Assembly: GCF_003325455.1 (NCBI RefSeq)
Contig: NZ_CP025198.1
Coordinates: forward strand, 806,001-870,000
DNA length: 64,000 nt
Direction: 5' to 3'
Origin: Acidipropionibacterium virtanenii
Lineage (GTDB): Bacteria > Actinomycetota > Actinomycetes > Propionibacteriales > Propionibacteriaceae
Within the stretch, counting starts at the first letter, position 1. Every line of letters begins with the position of its first letter. Shown piece after piece: positions 56,430 through 64,000 of this stretch. The position numbers and the translations under genes were made by a program. The notes under the pieces are model-generated. The model saw only the letters and a list, made by a program, of their open reading frames with translations, did not search any database and had not been told where the DNA came from.

Positions 56430-57863
56430 GTGAGCGTCCCCAATGTGCTGGCGACCCGATACGCATCCCCGCAGATGCGCGAGATCTGGTCCCCGGAGAA
56501 CAAGATCAAGGCCGAGCGGAGGCTGTGGATCGCTGTCCTGGAGGCTCAGATCGACCTGGGCGTGGGTCTGGGCGATGACGACCCCGCCCGGGTGCTCGCC
56601 GACTACCGGGCGGCGATCGATCATGTCGACCTGGAGTCCATCGCCCGTCGGGAGGCGATCACCCGCCACGACGTCAAGGCCCGCATCGAGGAGTTCAACG
56701 CGCTGGCCGGCCACGAGCACATCCACAAGGGGATGACCAGCCGCGACCTCACCGAGAACATCGAGCAGCATCAGGTGCTCGTCTCGCTGAACCTGGTGCG
56801 CGACCGGATGGTGGCCGCCCTGGCGCAGCTGGCCCGGCTGGCCGGCGAGTACGCCGACCAGCCGATCGCCGGGCGCTCCCACAACGTCGCCGCCCAGGTG
56901 ACCACCCTGGGCAAGCGCTTCGCCACCGTCATCGACGAGATGCTGGTCGCCTACCAGCGGGTCATCGAGCTCATCGACCACTATCCGGCCCGCGGCATCA
57001 AGGGGCCGATGGGCACCAGCCAGGACATGCTCGACCTGCTCGACGGCGACGCCGCGAAGCTCGCCGAGCTGGAGCACCGGATCGCAGCGCACCTGGGCTT
57101 CAACCACGTGCTCACCTCGACCGGGCAGATCTATCCGCGGTCGCTGGACTTCGAGGTGATCTCGGCCCTGGTGCAGGTGGCGTCGGGGCCCTCGGACCTG
57201 GCCACCTCGATCCGCCTGATGGCCGGCAACGAGCTGGTCACCGAGGGGTTCAAGCCGGGCCAGGTGGGCTCCTCGGCGATGCCCCACAAGATGAACGCCC
57301 GCTCCTGCGAGCGGGTCAACGGCTTCCTGGTGGTGCTGCGCGGCCACCTTACGATGGTCACCGGGCTGGCCGGTGTGCAATGGAACGAGGGCGACGTCTC
57401 CTGCTCGGTGGTGCGCCGGATCGCGCTGCCCGACGCCTTCTACGCCATCGACGGGATGTTCGAGACGTTCCTGACGATCCTCACCGATTTCGGCGCCTTC
57501 CCGGCGGTCATCGAGGCCGAGCTGTCGCGCTACCTGCCGTTCCTCACCACCACGAAGGTGCTGATGGCCTGCGTGAGGGCCGGGGTGGGACGTGAGGACG
57601 CCCACGAGGCCATCAAGGAGAACGCCGTGGGTCTGGCTCTGGAGATGCGCGAGACCGGATCGACGCGCAACGACCTCTTCGAGCGGCTGGCGGCCGATGA
57701 TCGCATTCCGTTGTCCAGCGTCCAGCTGGAACACCTCGTCAGCGACCCGATCGAGCTCACCGGGGGAGCGCGCGATCAGGTCGCGACTCTCGTCGAGAAG
57801 GTGGAGGCGATCGTCGCCGAGCACCCGAAGGCGGCCCGCTACCTCCCCGGCAAGGTGCTGTAG
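56430..57863 (+). CDS. purB: Adenylosuccinate lyase
   Basis: PurB releases fumarate from SAICAR and from adenylosuccinate, so it works both before and after IMP. The family signature SSAMPHKMNARSCERVNG is near residue 280, the catalytic His region AGHEHIHKGMTSRDLTEN near 90. It has 477 residues with a GTG start after AAGGAG. It lies between purD and purCS, whose product SAICAR is its substrate. Confidence 0.96.
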   Translation: MSVPNVLATRYASPQMREIWSPENKIKAERRLWIAVLEAQIDLGVGLGDDDPARVLADYRAAIDHVDLESIARREAITRHDVKARIEEFNALAGHEHIHKGMTSRDLTENIEQHQVLVSLNLVRDRMVAALAQLARLAGEYADQPIAGRSHNVAAQVTTLGKRFATVIDEMLVAYQRVIELIDHYPARGIKGPMGTSQDMLDLLDGDAAKLAELEHRIAAHLGFNHVLTSTGQIYPRSLDFEVISALVQVASGPSDLATSIRLMAGNELVTEGFKPGQVGSSAMPHKMNARSCERVNGFLVVLRGHLTMVTGLAGVQWNEGDVSCSVVRRIALPDAFYAIDGMFETFLTILTDFGAFPAVIEAELSRYLPFLTTTKVLMACVRAGVGREDAHEAIKENAVGLALEMRETGSTRNDLFERLAADDRIPLSSVQLEHLVSDPIELTGGARDQVATLVEKVEAIVAEHPKAARYLPGKVL

Positions 57864-57887
57864 AGCGGCGCGTGCCATACTGCCCCC

Positions 57888-59222
57888 ATGACCTCTGCCG
57901 ATGATCTCGGGCTGCCCCTTCTCAGCGAGGGCAAGGTGCGTCGTCTGTACCGTCTGCCCGACCAGACCGGCCGGCTGCTGATGGTCGCGACCGACCGGAT
58001 CAGCGCCTACGACCACATTCTCAGCCCCGACATCCCCGACAAGGGAAAGGTCCTGACGGGCATCTCCCTGTGGTGGTTCGATCAGCTCTCGGACGTGGTC
58101 GAGAACCATCTGGTGTCCACCGACGTCCCCGACGCGGTGGCAGGCCGGGCGATGATCGTCGAGGAACTGGACATGTTCCCGGTGGAGTGCGTCGTGCGCG
58201 GCTACCTCACCGGATCTGGTTTGGCCGAGTACCAGAAGTCCCGGTCGGTGTGCGGAATCAAGCTGCCCGAGGGCCTCAAGGACGGGTCGCGCCTGCCGCA
58301 GCCGATCTTCACCCCGGCGACCAAGGCCGAGTACGGCGAGCATGACGAGAACATCGACTTCGAGACCCTGACCGGGATCGTCGGCGCCGAGGCGGCCGAC
58401 CGGCTGCGGCGTCTCTCCCTGGCGATCTACGTGCGGGCCGAGCAGATCGCACGGGAGCGCGGCATCGTCCTGGCCGACACCAAGGTGGAGTTCGGACGCC
58501 GCCCCGACGGCACCGTCGTGCTCGGCGACGAGGTGCTCACCCCGGACTCCTCTCGCTTCTGGGACGCCCGCGACTGGCATCCGGGCGGGAAGAATCCCTC
58601 CTTCGACAAGCAGTTCGTCCGGGACTGGCTGACCTTCGCCTCGGGCTGGGACCCCCGGTCCGGCGAGGAGCCCCCGGAGCTGCCCGCCAATGTGGTGACG
58701 GCCACCCGGAACCGGTATCTGGAGGCATGGTCGATGCTCACCGGGATCGCCGATCCGCTGTCGGGGGAGCACGCGGGGCAGGATGCCCGTGCGGGGCGGA
58801 CGGTTGATGACGTCGCGTCCGGGGCCGAGCCGCAGTCGGTTCCGGAGCCTGCTCCGGGCCACGTCTCCGGGCCTGCCGCCGTACCGGAGGAGGCGTCGGA
58901 GCCCGTCGTCGCCTCCGAGCAGGAACCGGCGTCCATCATTGAGGAGCCTTCTGCCGCGCCGGCGCAGCCCGATAGGATCGGCGCCATGGCACGTGTTGTG
59001 GTGGATGTCATGCCCAAGCCGGAGATCCTCGACCCTCAGGGCAAGGCGATCACGGGAGCCCTGGGCAGGTTGGGGCATGACGGACTGACGGTCCGTCAGG
59101 GCAAGCGTTTCGAGATCACCGGTGAGGACGTCGCCGATCGTCTCGACGAGATCCGGGCGATCGCCGAGGGGATGCTGGCCAACACCGTCATCGAGTCCTA
59201 CGACGTGCGCGTGGAGGACTGA
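57888..59222 (+). CDS. purC: SAICAR synthetase fused to PurS
   Basis: Residues 1-295 are SAICAR synthetase ([58 protein letters not shown]). A 70-residue linker rich in Glu, Pro, Ala and Ser follows. Residues 367-444 are PurS ([20 protein letters not shown] ... [13 protein letters not shown]), the small structural subunit of the PurLQS amidotransferase. One open frame joins them, though PurS is normally separate. The linker DNA holds a -10-like box 7 nt before the PurS ATG (58986), so PurS may also be made alone. purQ starts 1 nt after the stop. Confidence 0.92.
   Translation: MTSADDLGLPLLSEGKVRRLYRLPDQTGRLLMVATDRISAYDHILSPDIPDKGKVLTGISLWWFDQLSDVVENHLVSTDVPDAVAGRAMIVEELDMFPVECVVRGYLTGSGLAEYQKSRSVCGIKLPEGLKDGSRLPQPIFTPATKAEYGEHDENIDFETLTGIVGAEAADRLRRLSLAIYVRAEQIARERGIVLADTKVEFGRRPDGTVVLGDEVLTPDSSRFWDARDWHPGGKNPSFDKQFVRDWLTFASGWDPRSGEEPPELPANVVTATRNRYLEAWSMLTGIADPLSGEHAGQDARAGRTVDDVASGAEPQSVPEPAPGHVSGPAAVPEEASEPVVASEQEPASIIEEPSAAPAQPDRIGAMARVVVDVMPKPEILDPQGKAITGALGRLGHDGLTVRQGKRFEITGEDVADRLDEIRAIAEGMLANTVIESYDVRVED
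58973..58988 (+). promoter_or_regulatory. Possible internal leaderless promoter for PurS
   Basis: TAGGAT at 58973-58978 stands 7 nt before the ATG of the PurS domain, the spacing of the leaderless genes in this window. There is no clear -35 and no ribosome-binding site, so it would give a leaderless PurS mRNA. Confidence 0.4.
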
Positions 59223-59223
59223 G

Positions 59224-59901
59224 ATGGCGGTACGGATCGGGGTGGTGACCTTTCCGGGGTCGCTGGATGACGCCGACGCCGCGCGTGCGGTCCGCCTGGG
59301 CGGGGCACAACCGGTCCCGCTGTGGCACGCCTCGCAGGACCTGCAGGGGGTTGACGCCGTCATCCTGCCGGGCGGGTTCTCCTACGGCGACTACCTGAGG
59401 GCCGGAGCCATCGCCTCCCTGTCGACGGTGATGCGCTCGGTGAGCGCGGCCGCCGCCAAGGGCCTGCCGGTGCTGGGCATCTGCAACGGCTTCCAGGTGC
59501 TGTGCGAGGCCCATCTGCTGCCGGGCACCCTGATGCGCAATGAGCAGCGGCGGTTCCACTGCTCGGTCCAGGAGCTGGTCGTCGAGAGTATCGACACGGT
59601 GTGGACCTGCGACTTCGCCCCGGACGCGCACATCTCCATCGCCGCCAAGCACGGCGAGGGGAACTATGTGGCCGACGACGCCACCCTGGCGGCCGTCGAG
59701 GCCAACAATCAGGTGGTCTTCCGTTACGTCGACAATCCCAACGGCTCGGATCACGACATCGCCGGCGTCACCAATGAGGCCGGCAATGTGGTGGGTCTCA
59801 TGCCCCACCCCGAGCATTCCGTGGAGGATCTGACCGGCGGTTCGACCGACGGCCTCACCTTCATCTCCTCGGTGCTGAAGTTCCTCAGCGTCCAGGTCTG
59901 A
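59224..59901 (+). CDS. purQ: FGAM synthase glutaminase subunit PurQ
   Basis: PurQ supplies ammonia from glutamine to PurL. The triad is visible: nucleophile Cys in [12 protein letters not shown], and His-Glu in [25 protein letters not shown] is the family motif. It has 225 residues from ATG 59224, directly after the purCS stop. The large subunit PurL, often next, is not here; a terminator follows instead. Confidence 0.95.
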   Translation: MAVRIGVVTFPGSLDDADAARAVRLGGAQPVPLWHASQDLQGVDAVILPGGFSYGDYLRAGAIASLSTVMRSVSAAAAKGLPVLGICNGFQVLCEAHLLPGTLMRNEQRRFHCSVQELVVESIDTVWTCDFAPDAHISIAAKHGEGNYVADDATLAAVEANNQVVFRYVDNPNGSDHDIAGVTNEAGNVVGLMPHPEHSVEDLTGGSTDGLTFISSVLKFLSVQV

Positions 59902-59924
59902 GCCGGATCCCGAGGCACGAACGC

Positions 59925-59956
59925 GGACGGCCGACCCCCGAGGGGGCCGGCCGTCC
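59925..59956. terminator. Terminator between purQ and the sulfite reductase gene
   Basis: GGACGGCC and GGCCGTCC pair, with an inner CCCCC/GGGGG stem. It lies between two convergent genes and can serve both. Confidence 0.7.
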
Positions 59957-59974
59957 TGCGTCGCGGGGGGATGT

Positions 59975-61636
59975 TCAGGCCAGCTGCTCCTCGGGGGCCT
60001 CAACGGCCCAGTGGGCGAAGTCCTGCCCCTCATCGCGGTGGGCCAGATAGCTGCGGACGACCCGCTCGACGTAGTCGGCGAGGCCCTCGGAGGTCACCTT
60101 GAGACCGCGGACGGTGCGTCCCAGCCGACTCTCCCCCGTGTGTCGCCCGGTCTCCAGGCGTCCTCCCAGATGGACCTGGAAGCCGAACTCGCCCTTGATG
60201 ATCTGTCCCTTCAGGCCGATGTCGGCGACCTGGAAACGGGCGCAGGAGTTGGGGCAGCCGTTGATGTTGAGAGTGATCGGCGGTTCGACCCTCTCGCCGG
60301 CGAAGCGCTTCTCCAACTCGTCGACGGTCCGGGCGGCCAGGCCCTTCGTCTCGACGAAGGCCAGCTTGCAGAACTCGATCCCGGAGCAGGCCATGGTGGC
60401 CCGCCGGAATGAGGACGGGTGAGCCTGGAGGCCGAGTTCCCCGAGCTCGGCGACCAGGTCGTCGGCCCGATCGGGCAGGACGTCGAGCACCACGAGCTTC
60501 TGGTACGGGGTGAGCCGGATGCGATGGGATCCGGCCTTCTCGGCCGCCTCGGCGATAGCCGTGAGCCTGGGGCCGGAGAGCCGGCCGACCGTCGGGGCGA
60601 AGCCGATGTACAGATTGCCGTCCTTCTGGGCATGGACGCCGATGTGGTCGTCGGGGGAACCGTCGGGGTGGGCGGCCGGCCCGTCATGGAGCTTTCGGTG
60701 CAGGTACTCGTCCTCCAGCACCCGGCGGAACTTCTCGGGTCCCCAGTCCTCGACGAGGAACTTCAGGCGGGCGTGGGTGCGGCGCAGCCGGTATCCGTAG
60801 TCGCGGAAGATGGAGGCCACCCCGCACCAGACCTCGGTGGTCTCCTGCTGGGAGACCCAGACGCCGAGCCGCTTGGCGAGCTTGGGGGTGGTGGCCAGCG
60901 CCCCTCCGACCCAGACGTCGTAGCCGGGGCCGAGTTCGGGATGGACGACGCCGACGAAGGAGATGTCGTTGATCTCGTGCGGGATGTCGATGCTGGGGTG
61001 ACCGGTGACCGCGGTCTTGAACTTGCGGGGCAGGTTCGAGAACTCCGGATTGCCGATCCACTGGTCGACGATGCCGCGGATGGTCGGTGTGGGGTCGATG
61101 ATCTCGTCGGCGGCGATCCCGGCCACCGGGGAGCCCAGGAATCCTCGCGGCACATCGCCGCAGGCCTCGGTGGTGCGCAGGCCGACGGCCTCGAGCCGCT
61201 CCCAGATCTCGGGGATGTCCTCGACGCGGATCCAGTGGTACTGGATGTTCTGGCGGTCGGTGATGTCGGCGGTGTCGCGGCCGAACTCGTGCGACAGCGC
61301 TCCGAGCACCTTCGTCTGCTTGGTGGTGAGCTGGCCCCCGTCGATGCGTACCCGCATCATGAAGGTGTCGTCGGACAGCTCGTTGGGGGTGAGGCTGGCG
61401 GTGCGGTGGCCGTCGATGCCCTGCTTGCGCTGGGTGTAGACGCCCCACCACTTCAGCCGGGCGAAGAGATCCTCCTGGCTGATCGAGCCGAACCCCTCCT
61501 TGGCGTACGTGCTGATGACCCGGTCGCGGGAGGTGAGCCCGTCGGCCTCCTGCTTGAGCACCTCGTCGGAGTTGAGCGGAGCGCGCCCGGAGACTGCCCA
61601 CTGGCCCTGGTCACGTGTGGGAGTGCGAGTCGGCAT
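59975..61636 (-). CDS. nirA: Ferredoxin-dependent sulfite/nitrite reductase
   Basis: The enzyme reduces sulfite to sulfide (or nitrite to ammonia) with siroheme and a 4Fe-4S cluster. The cluster cysteines are in ACSGIEFCKLAF and NGCPNSCARFQVADIG. The two repeated ferredoxin-like halves (TTKQTKVLGALSHEFGRD; RLTPYQKLVVLDVL) are present in 553 residues. ATG 61636 follows GGAGGAA. In mycobacteria the homologue is a sulfite reductase; no other sulfur or nitrogen genes are adjacent, so the substrate is open. Confidence 0.9.
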   Translation of the reverse strand: MPTRTPTRDQGQWAVSGRAPLNSDEVLKQEADGLTSRDRVISTYAKEGFGSISQEDLFARLKWWGVYTQRKQGIDGHRTASLTPNELSDDTFMMRVRIDGGQLTTKQTKVLGALSHEFGRDTADITDRQNIQYHWIRVEDIPEIWERLEAVGLRTTEACGDVPRGFLGSPVAGIAADEIIDPTPTIRGIVDQWIGNPEFSNLPRKFKTAVTGHPSIDIPHEINDISFVGVVHPELGPGYDVWVGGALATTPKLAKRLGVWVSQQETTEVWCGVASIFRDYGYRLRRTHARLKFLVEDWGPEKFRRVLEDEYLHRKLHDGPAAHPDGSPDDHIGVHAQKDGNLYIGFAPTVGRLSGPRLTAIAEAAEKAGSHRIRLTPYQKLVVLDVLPDRADDLVAELGELGLQAHPSSFRRATMACSGIEFCKLAFVETKGLAARTVDELEKRFAGERVEPPITLNINGCPNSCARFQVADIGLKGQIIKGEFGFQVHLGGRLETGRHTGESRLGRTVRGLKVTSEGLADYVERVVRSYLAHRDEGQDFAHWAVEAPEEQLA

Positions 61637-61946
61637 GTGTTCCTCCAGCATTCGCGGATTTGCCGGAACGGTACCCGGGAGGTCTGCTCGAACCGGAAAA
61701 TCGTCCAGAATGTGGCGCAATGTCTGGAATATGAGACGTCACCGATCTGCGTGCCGCTCGGGTCGCGGCGGATCCGCCGGGATGGATGCCGGTGCCTTCG
61801 CCGCGCCGGAAAGGGTGTGGGAGAATCACAGGCGCCGAGATCGCACAGCCTTTCGTCGAGCGACTCTCCTCACCGAGGATCCGGCTCGCCCAGCAGTCGG
61901 CGCGGGCCCTCGACCCGGGACGTTGACACTGCTGGAAGGAGCGGAG
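61637..61946. other. Divergent promoter region, sulfite reductase and amino acid permease
   Basis: No gene is seen. The middle (61690-61745) is AT-rich and has CCAGA (61705-61709) facing TCTGG (61723-61727), a weak inverted repeat that could be an operator. A perfect TTGACA at 61923 is too close to the permease ATG to be its -35. Confidence 0.4.
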
Positions 61947-63437
61947 ATGAGCGGGACCGGACCGGCCTCACCCACGGACCAGAACGATGGCCATGTCGTC
62001 GACGAGGGGGACAGGGGGTACCAGAAGGGCCTGAAGACCCGCCACATCCGGATGATCGCCATCGGCGGCTCCATCGGCACCGGGCTCTTCCTGGGTGCCG
62101 GAGGCCGGCTGGCCAACGGCGGCCCCGCCCTGGCGATCGCCTACGCCATCTGCGGGATCTTCGCCTTCATCATGGTCCGGGCGCTGGGCGAGCTGTCCAT
62201 CCACAGGCCCTCCTCGGGGGCCTTCGTCTCCTACGCCCGCGAGTTCATGGGGGAGAAGGGCGCCTACATCACCGGCTGGCTGTTCTTCCTGGACTGGGCC
62301 ACCAGCGTGATGGCCGATATCACCGCCGTCGCCCTCTACCTGCACTTCTGGACCTTCTTCCAGCCCGTGCCGCAGTGGCTTCTGGCGATGATCGCGCTGG
62401 TGCTGGTCTTCACCCTGAACCTGTTCAGCGTGAAGTACTTCGGCGAGGCCGAGTTCTGGTTCGCCGCCATCAAGGTGACCGCCATCGTCGTCTTCATGAT
62501 CGTGGCCATCTGGGCCATCGTCACCGGGCATGCGGTGGGCTCCGGGCACGCCGGGTTCTCCAACCTCACCGATCACGGCGGCTTCTTCCCGATGGGCGTC
62601 GCCCCGCTGCTCACCCTCTCGCTGGGAGTCGTCTTCGCCTTCGGCGGCACCGAGATGGTCGGGGTGGCCGCCGGCGAGGCCGAGGAGGCCAAGAAGATCC
62701 TGCCGAAGGCCGTGAACTCGATGATCCTGCGGATCTTCATCTTCTACGTCGGCTCGGTCATCCTCATGACCCTGGTGCTGCCCTGGACCGCCTACTCGGC
62801 CAATGAGTCCCCGTTCGTCACCTTCTTCGCCGGCATCGGGGTGCCCCACGCCGGAGACATCATGCAGGTGGTCGTCCTCACCGCGGCGCTGTCCTCGCTG
62901 AACGCCGGCCTCTACGCCACCGGCCGCACCCTGCGCTCCATGGCGGTGGCCGGGGAGGCGCCGAAGGTCGCCGCGAAGCTCAACAAGCACCAGGTGCCCG
63001 CCGGAGGCATCGCCATCACCGCCTCGCTCGGACTCATCGGCGTCCTCATCAACTACATCTACCCGACCGGCGCCTTCGAGATCGTCATGAACCTGGCCGG
63101 CATCGGCATCGCCGGCACCTGGATCTCCATCCTCATCTCCCACATCCTGTTCGTCCGAAAGGCCGGCAGGGGAGAGGCGACCCGCCCCGACTTCAAGCTC
63201 CACGGCGCACCGGTGACCAACGTCGTCGCCGTCGTCTTCCTGGCCGCGATCATCGTCTCCATGTGGTTCGACGCCGAGATCGGCCGGCCCACCATCTACA
63301 TGTTCGGCGGGGTCGTGGCGCTGCTGGTGATCGGCTGGTTCGGAGTGCGCCATCGCATCAAGGGGGACCTGCTCGACACCATCCTCGACGAGGACGCTCC
63401 CGCCGTGGCCGACCCGCACGGGCAACACGAGGAATAG
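61947..63437 (+). CDS. ansP: Amino acid permease, AnsP-like (L-asparagine/proton symport)
   Basis: It has 496 residues and 12 membrane helices of the APC family, with IGGSIGTGLFLGAGGRL in helix 1 and GTEMVGVAAGEAEEAKKILPKAV before helix 7, typical of the AnsP/GabP group. GGAAGGAG precedes ATG 61947. The asparaginase gene starts 10 nt after its stop, so asparagine is the probable substrate; this is inferred from context. Confidence 0.88.
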   Translation: MSGTGPASPTDQNDGHVVDEGDRGYQKGLKTRHIRMIAIGGSIGTGLFLGAGGRLANGGPALAIAYAICGIFAFIMVRALGELSIHRPSSGAFVSYAREFMGEKGAYITGWLFFLDWATSVMADITAVALYLHFWTFFQPVPQWLLAMIALVLVFTLNLFSVKYFGEAEFWFAAIKVTAIVVFMIVAIWAIVTGHAVGSGHAGFSNLTDHGGFFPMGVAPLLTLSLGVVFAFGGTEMVGVAAGEAEEAKKILPKAVNSMILRIFIFYVGSVILMTLVLPWTAYSANESPFVTFFAGIGVPHAGDIMQVVVLTAALSSLNAGLYATGRTLRSMAVAGEAPKVAAKLNKHQVPAGGIAITASLGLIGVLINYIYPTGAFEIVMNLAGIGIAGTWISILISHILFVRKAGRGEATRPDFKLHGAPVTNVVAVVFLAAIIVSMWFDAEIGRPTIYMFGGVVALLVIGWFGVRHRIKGDLLDTILDEDAPAVADPHGQHEE

Positions 63438-63447
63438 GGGAGACGTG

Positions 63448-64000
63448 ATGAGAGTGTCGATCCTGTACACCGGCGGCACCATCGGAATGGTCGACACCCC
63501 ACGCGGGCTGGCTCCGGGGGCCGATCTCGACGGATGGCTGCACCGGCTGGTCGCCGGCACCGAACTCGACCACGGCGTCACCGTCACCTCCTTCGAGAAG
63601 CTCATCGACTCCTCGAACGCCACACCGTCGGACTGGCAGGCGATCATTGACGAGCTGTGGCGCCAGTACGACGACGCCGACGCCTTCGTGGTGCTGCACG
63701 GCACCGACACGATGGCCTACACCTCGGCGGCGCTGGCCTTCGCCCTCACCGGGTTCGACAAGCCCGTCGTGGTGACCGGCTCCCAGTACCCGCTCGGGGT
63801 CGTGGGTTCCGACGCCGCTCCAAATGTCACCGGGGCGCTGCGCGCCGCGATGACCGGGAACCACTTCGGGGTGGCGATCTTCTTCGGCCACGTGCTGCTG
63901 CGCGGCACCCGGGTCACCAAGACCTCCACCTGGGCCTTCCAGGGATTCGACTCGCCCAGCGTGCCCGAGCTGGCCCGTACCGGAGCCCCGTGGCAGTGGA
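63448..64000 (+). CDS. ansA: L-asparaginase (type I-like), 5' part
   Basis: The enzyme splits asparagine to aspartate and ammonia. YTGGTIGMVDTPRG at residue 7 has the first catalytic Thr, and VVLHGTDTMAYTSAALAF near 90 the second Thr-Asp pair. There is no signal peptide, so it is cytoplasmic and fits use of imported asparagine. The gene is cut by the window end after 184 codons; about 140 residues are missing. It is in an operon with the AnsP-like permease. Confidence 0.92.
   Translation, partial: MRVSILYTGGTIGMVDTPRGLAPGADLDGWLHRLVAGTELDHGVTVTSFEKLIDSSNATPSDWQAIIDELWRQYDDADAFVVLHGTDTMAYTSAALAFALTGFDKPVVVTGSQYPLGVVGSDAAPNVTGALRAAMTGNHFGVAIFFGHVLLRGTRVTKTSTWAFQGFDSPSVPELARTGAPWQW

Noticed and set aside
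55251-59363. 1370-codon open frame on the minus strand
   Set aside because: It is the complement of purD, purB and purCS and has no domain-like sequence.
61923-61928. Perfect TTGACA as -35 of the amino acid permease
   Set aside because: It is only 19 nt before the ATG; the -10 would fall inside the gene.

Overview
The window is a high-G+C actinobacterial chromosome segment. Mycothione reductase, the 33-residue basic ribosomal protein of the bS22/AURKAIP1 type, GlnR, Rex, DtxR- and PhoP-type boxes and many apparently leaderless genes (a -10 box 6 to 8 nt before the start codon) all point to Actinobacteria. Gene content and gaps in gene order look most like Propionibacteriaceae (Acidipropionibacterium/Propionibacterium type); that family placement is inference. 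Nearly all of it is core metabolism. I see no rRNA, tRNA, CRISPR array, prophage or insertion sequence.

Left part (1-11.2 kb): the end of asd, a frameshifted proC, bS22, a glutaredoxin-like gene, rex with its own operator over the -35 box, and a fused tetrapyrrole methylase-HemD gene. This is the mycobacterial proC-bS22-glutaredoxin-hem order with hemA, hemC, hemB and hemL missing. It runs into a tightly overlapping cytochrome c maturation operon (histidine phosphatase, TlpA-type lipoprotein, ccdA, resB, ccsB) that ends in a sigma factor and a membrane GerMN protein.

Middle (11.2-36.6 kb): SDR, glpD and a Na+/H+ antiporter; ilvD-ilvA with an attenuator-like leader peptide; a DUF5134-like membrane protein divergent from mycothione reductase; a five-gene iron-siderophore uptake operon behind a DtxR/IdeR-type box; pstSCAB behind a PhoP box; then a two-domain Nudix/phosphatase, polyphosphate kinase and glnR, so phosphate storage, uptake and nitrogen control sit together.

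Accessory stretch (36.6-50.2 kb): a dispersed structured repeat, a truncated ASCH gene, GNAT, a decayed 400-bp interval, a luciferase-like oxidoreductase and an MFS exporter. It is followed by dtd with a small Cys-rich protein, nitrobindin, ygfZ, a sugar-phosphate transferase, a DUF433-DUF5615 toxin-antitoxin pair flanked by two 79-bp structured direct repeats, an L,D-transpeptidase, typA, a decayed gene, the C-terminal remnant of a CoA-disulfide reductase-rhodanese and a CstR-like repressor.

Right part (50.3-64 kb): DUF3151, GNAT, purA, a phosphotransferase, vapBC, then purD, purB, a purC-purS fusion and purQ (purL is elsewhere), a sulfite/nitrite reductase, and an amino acid permease followed by L-asparaginase, which is cut by the window end.
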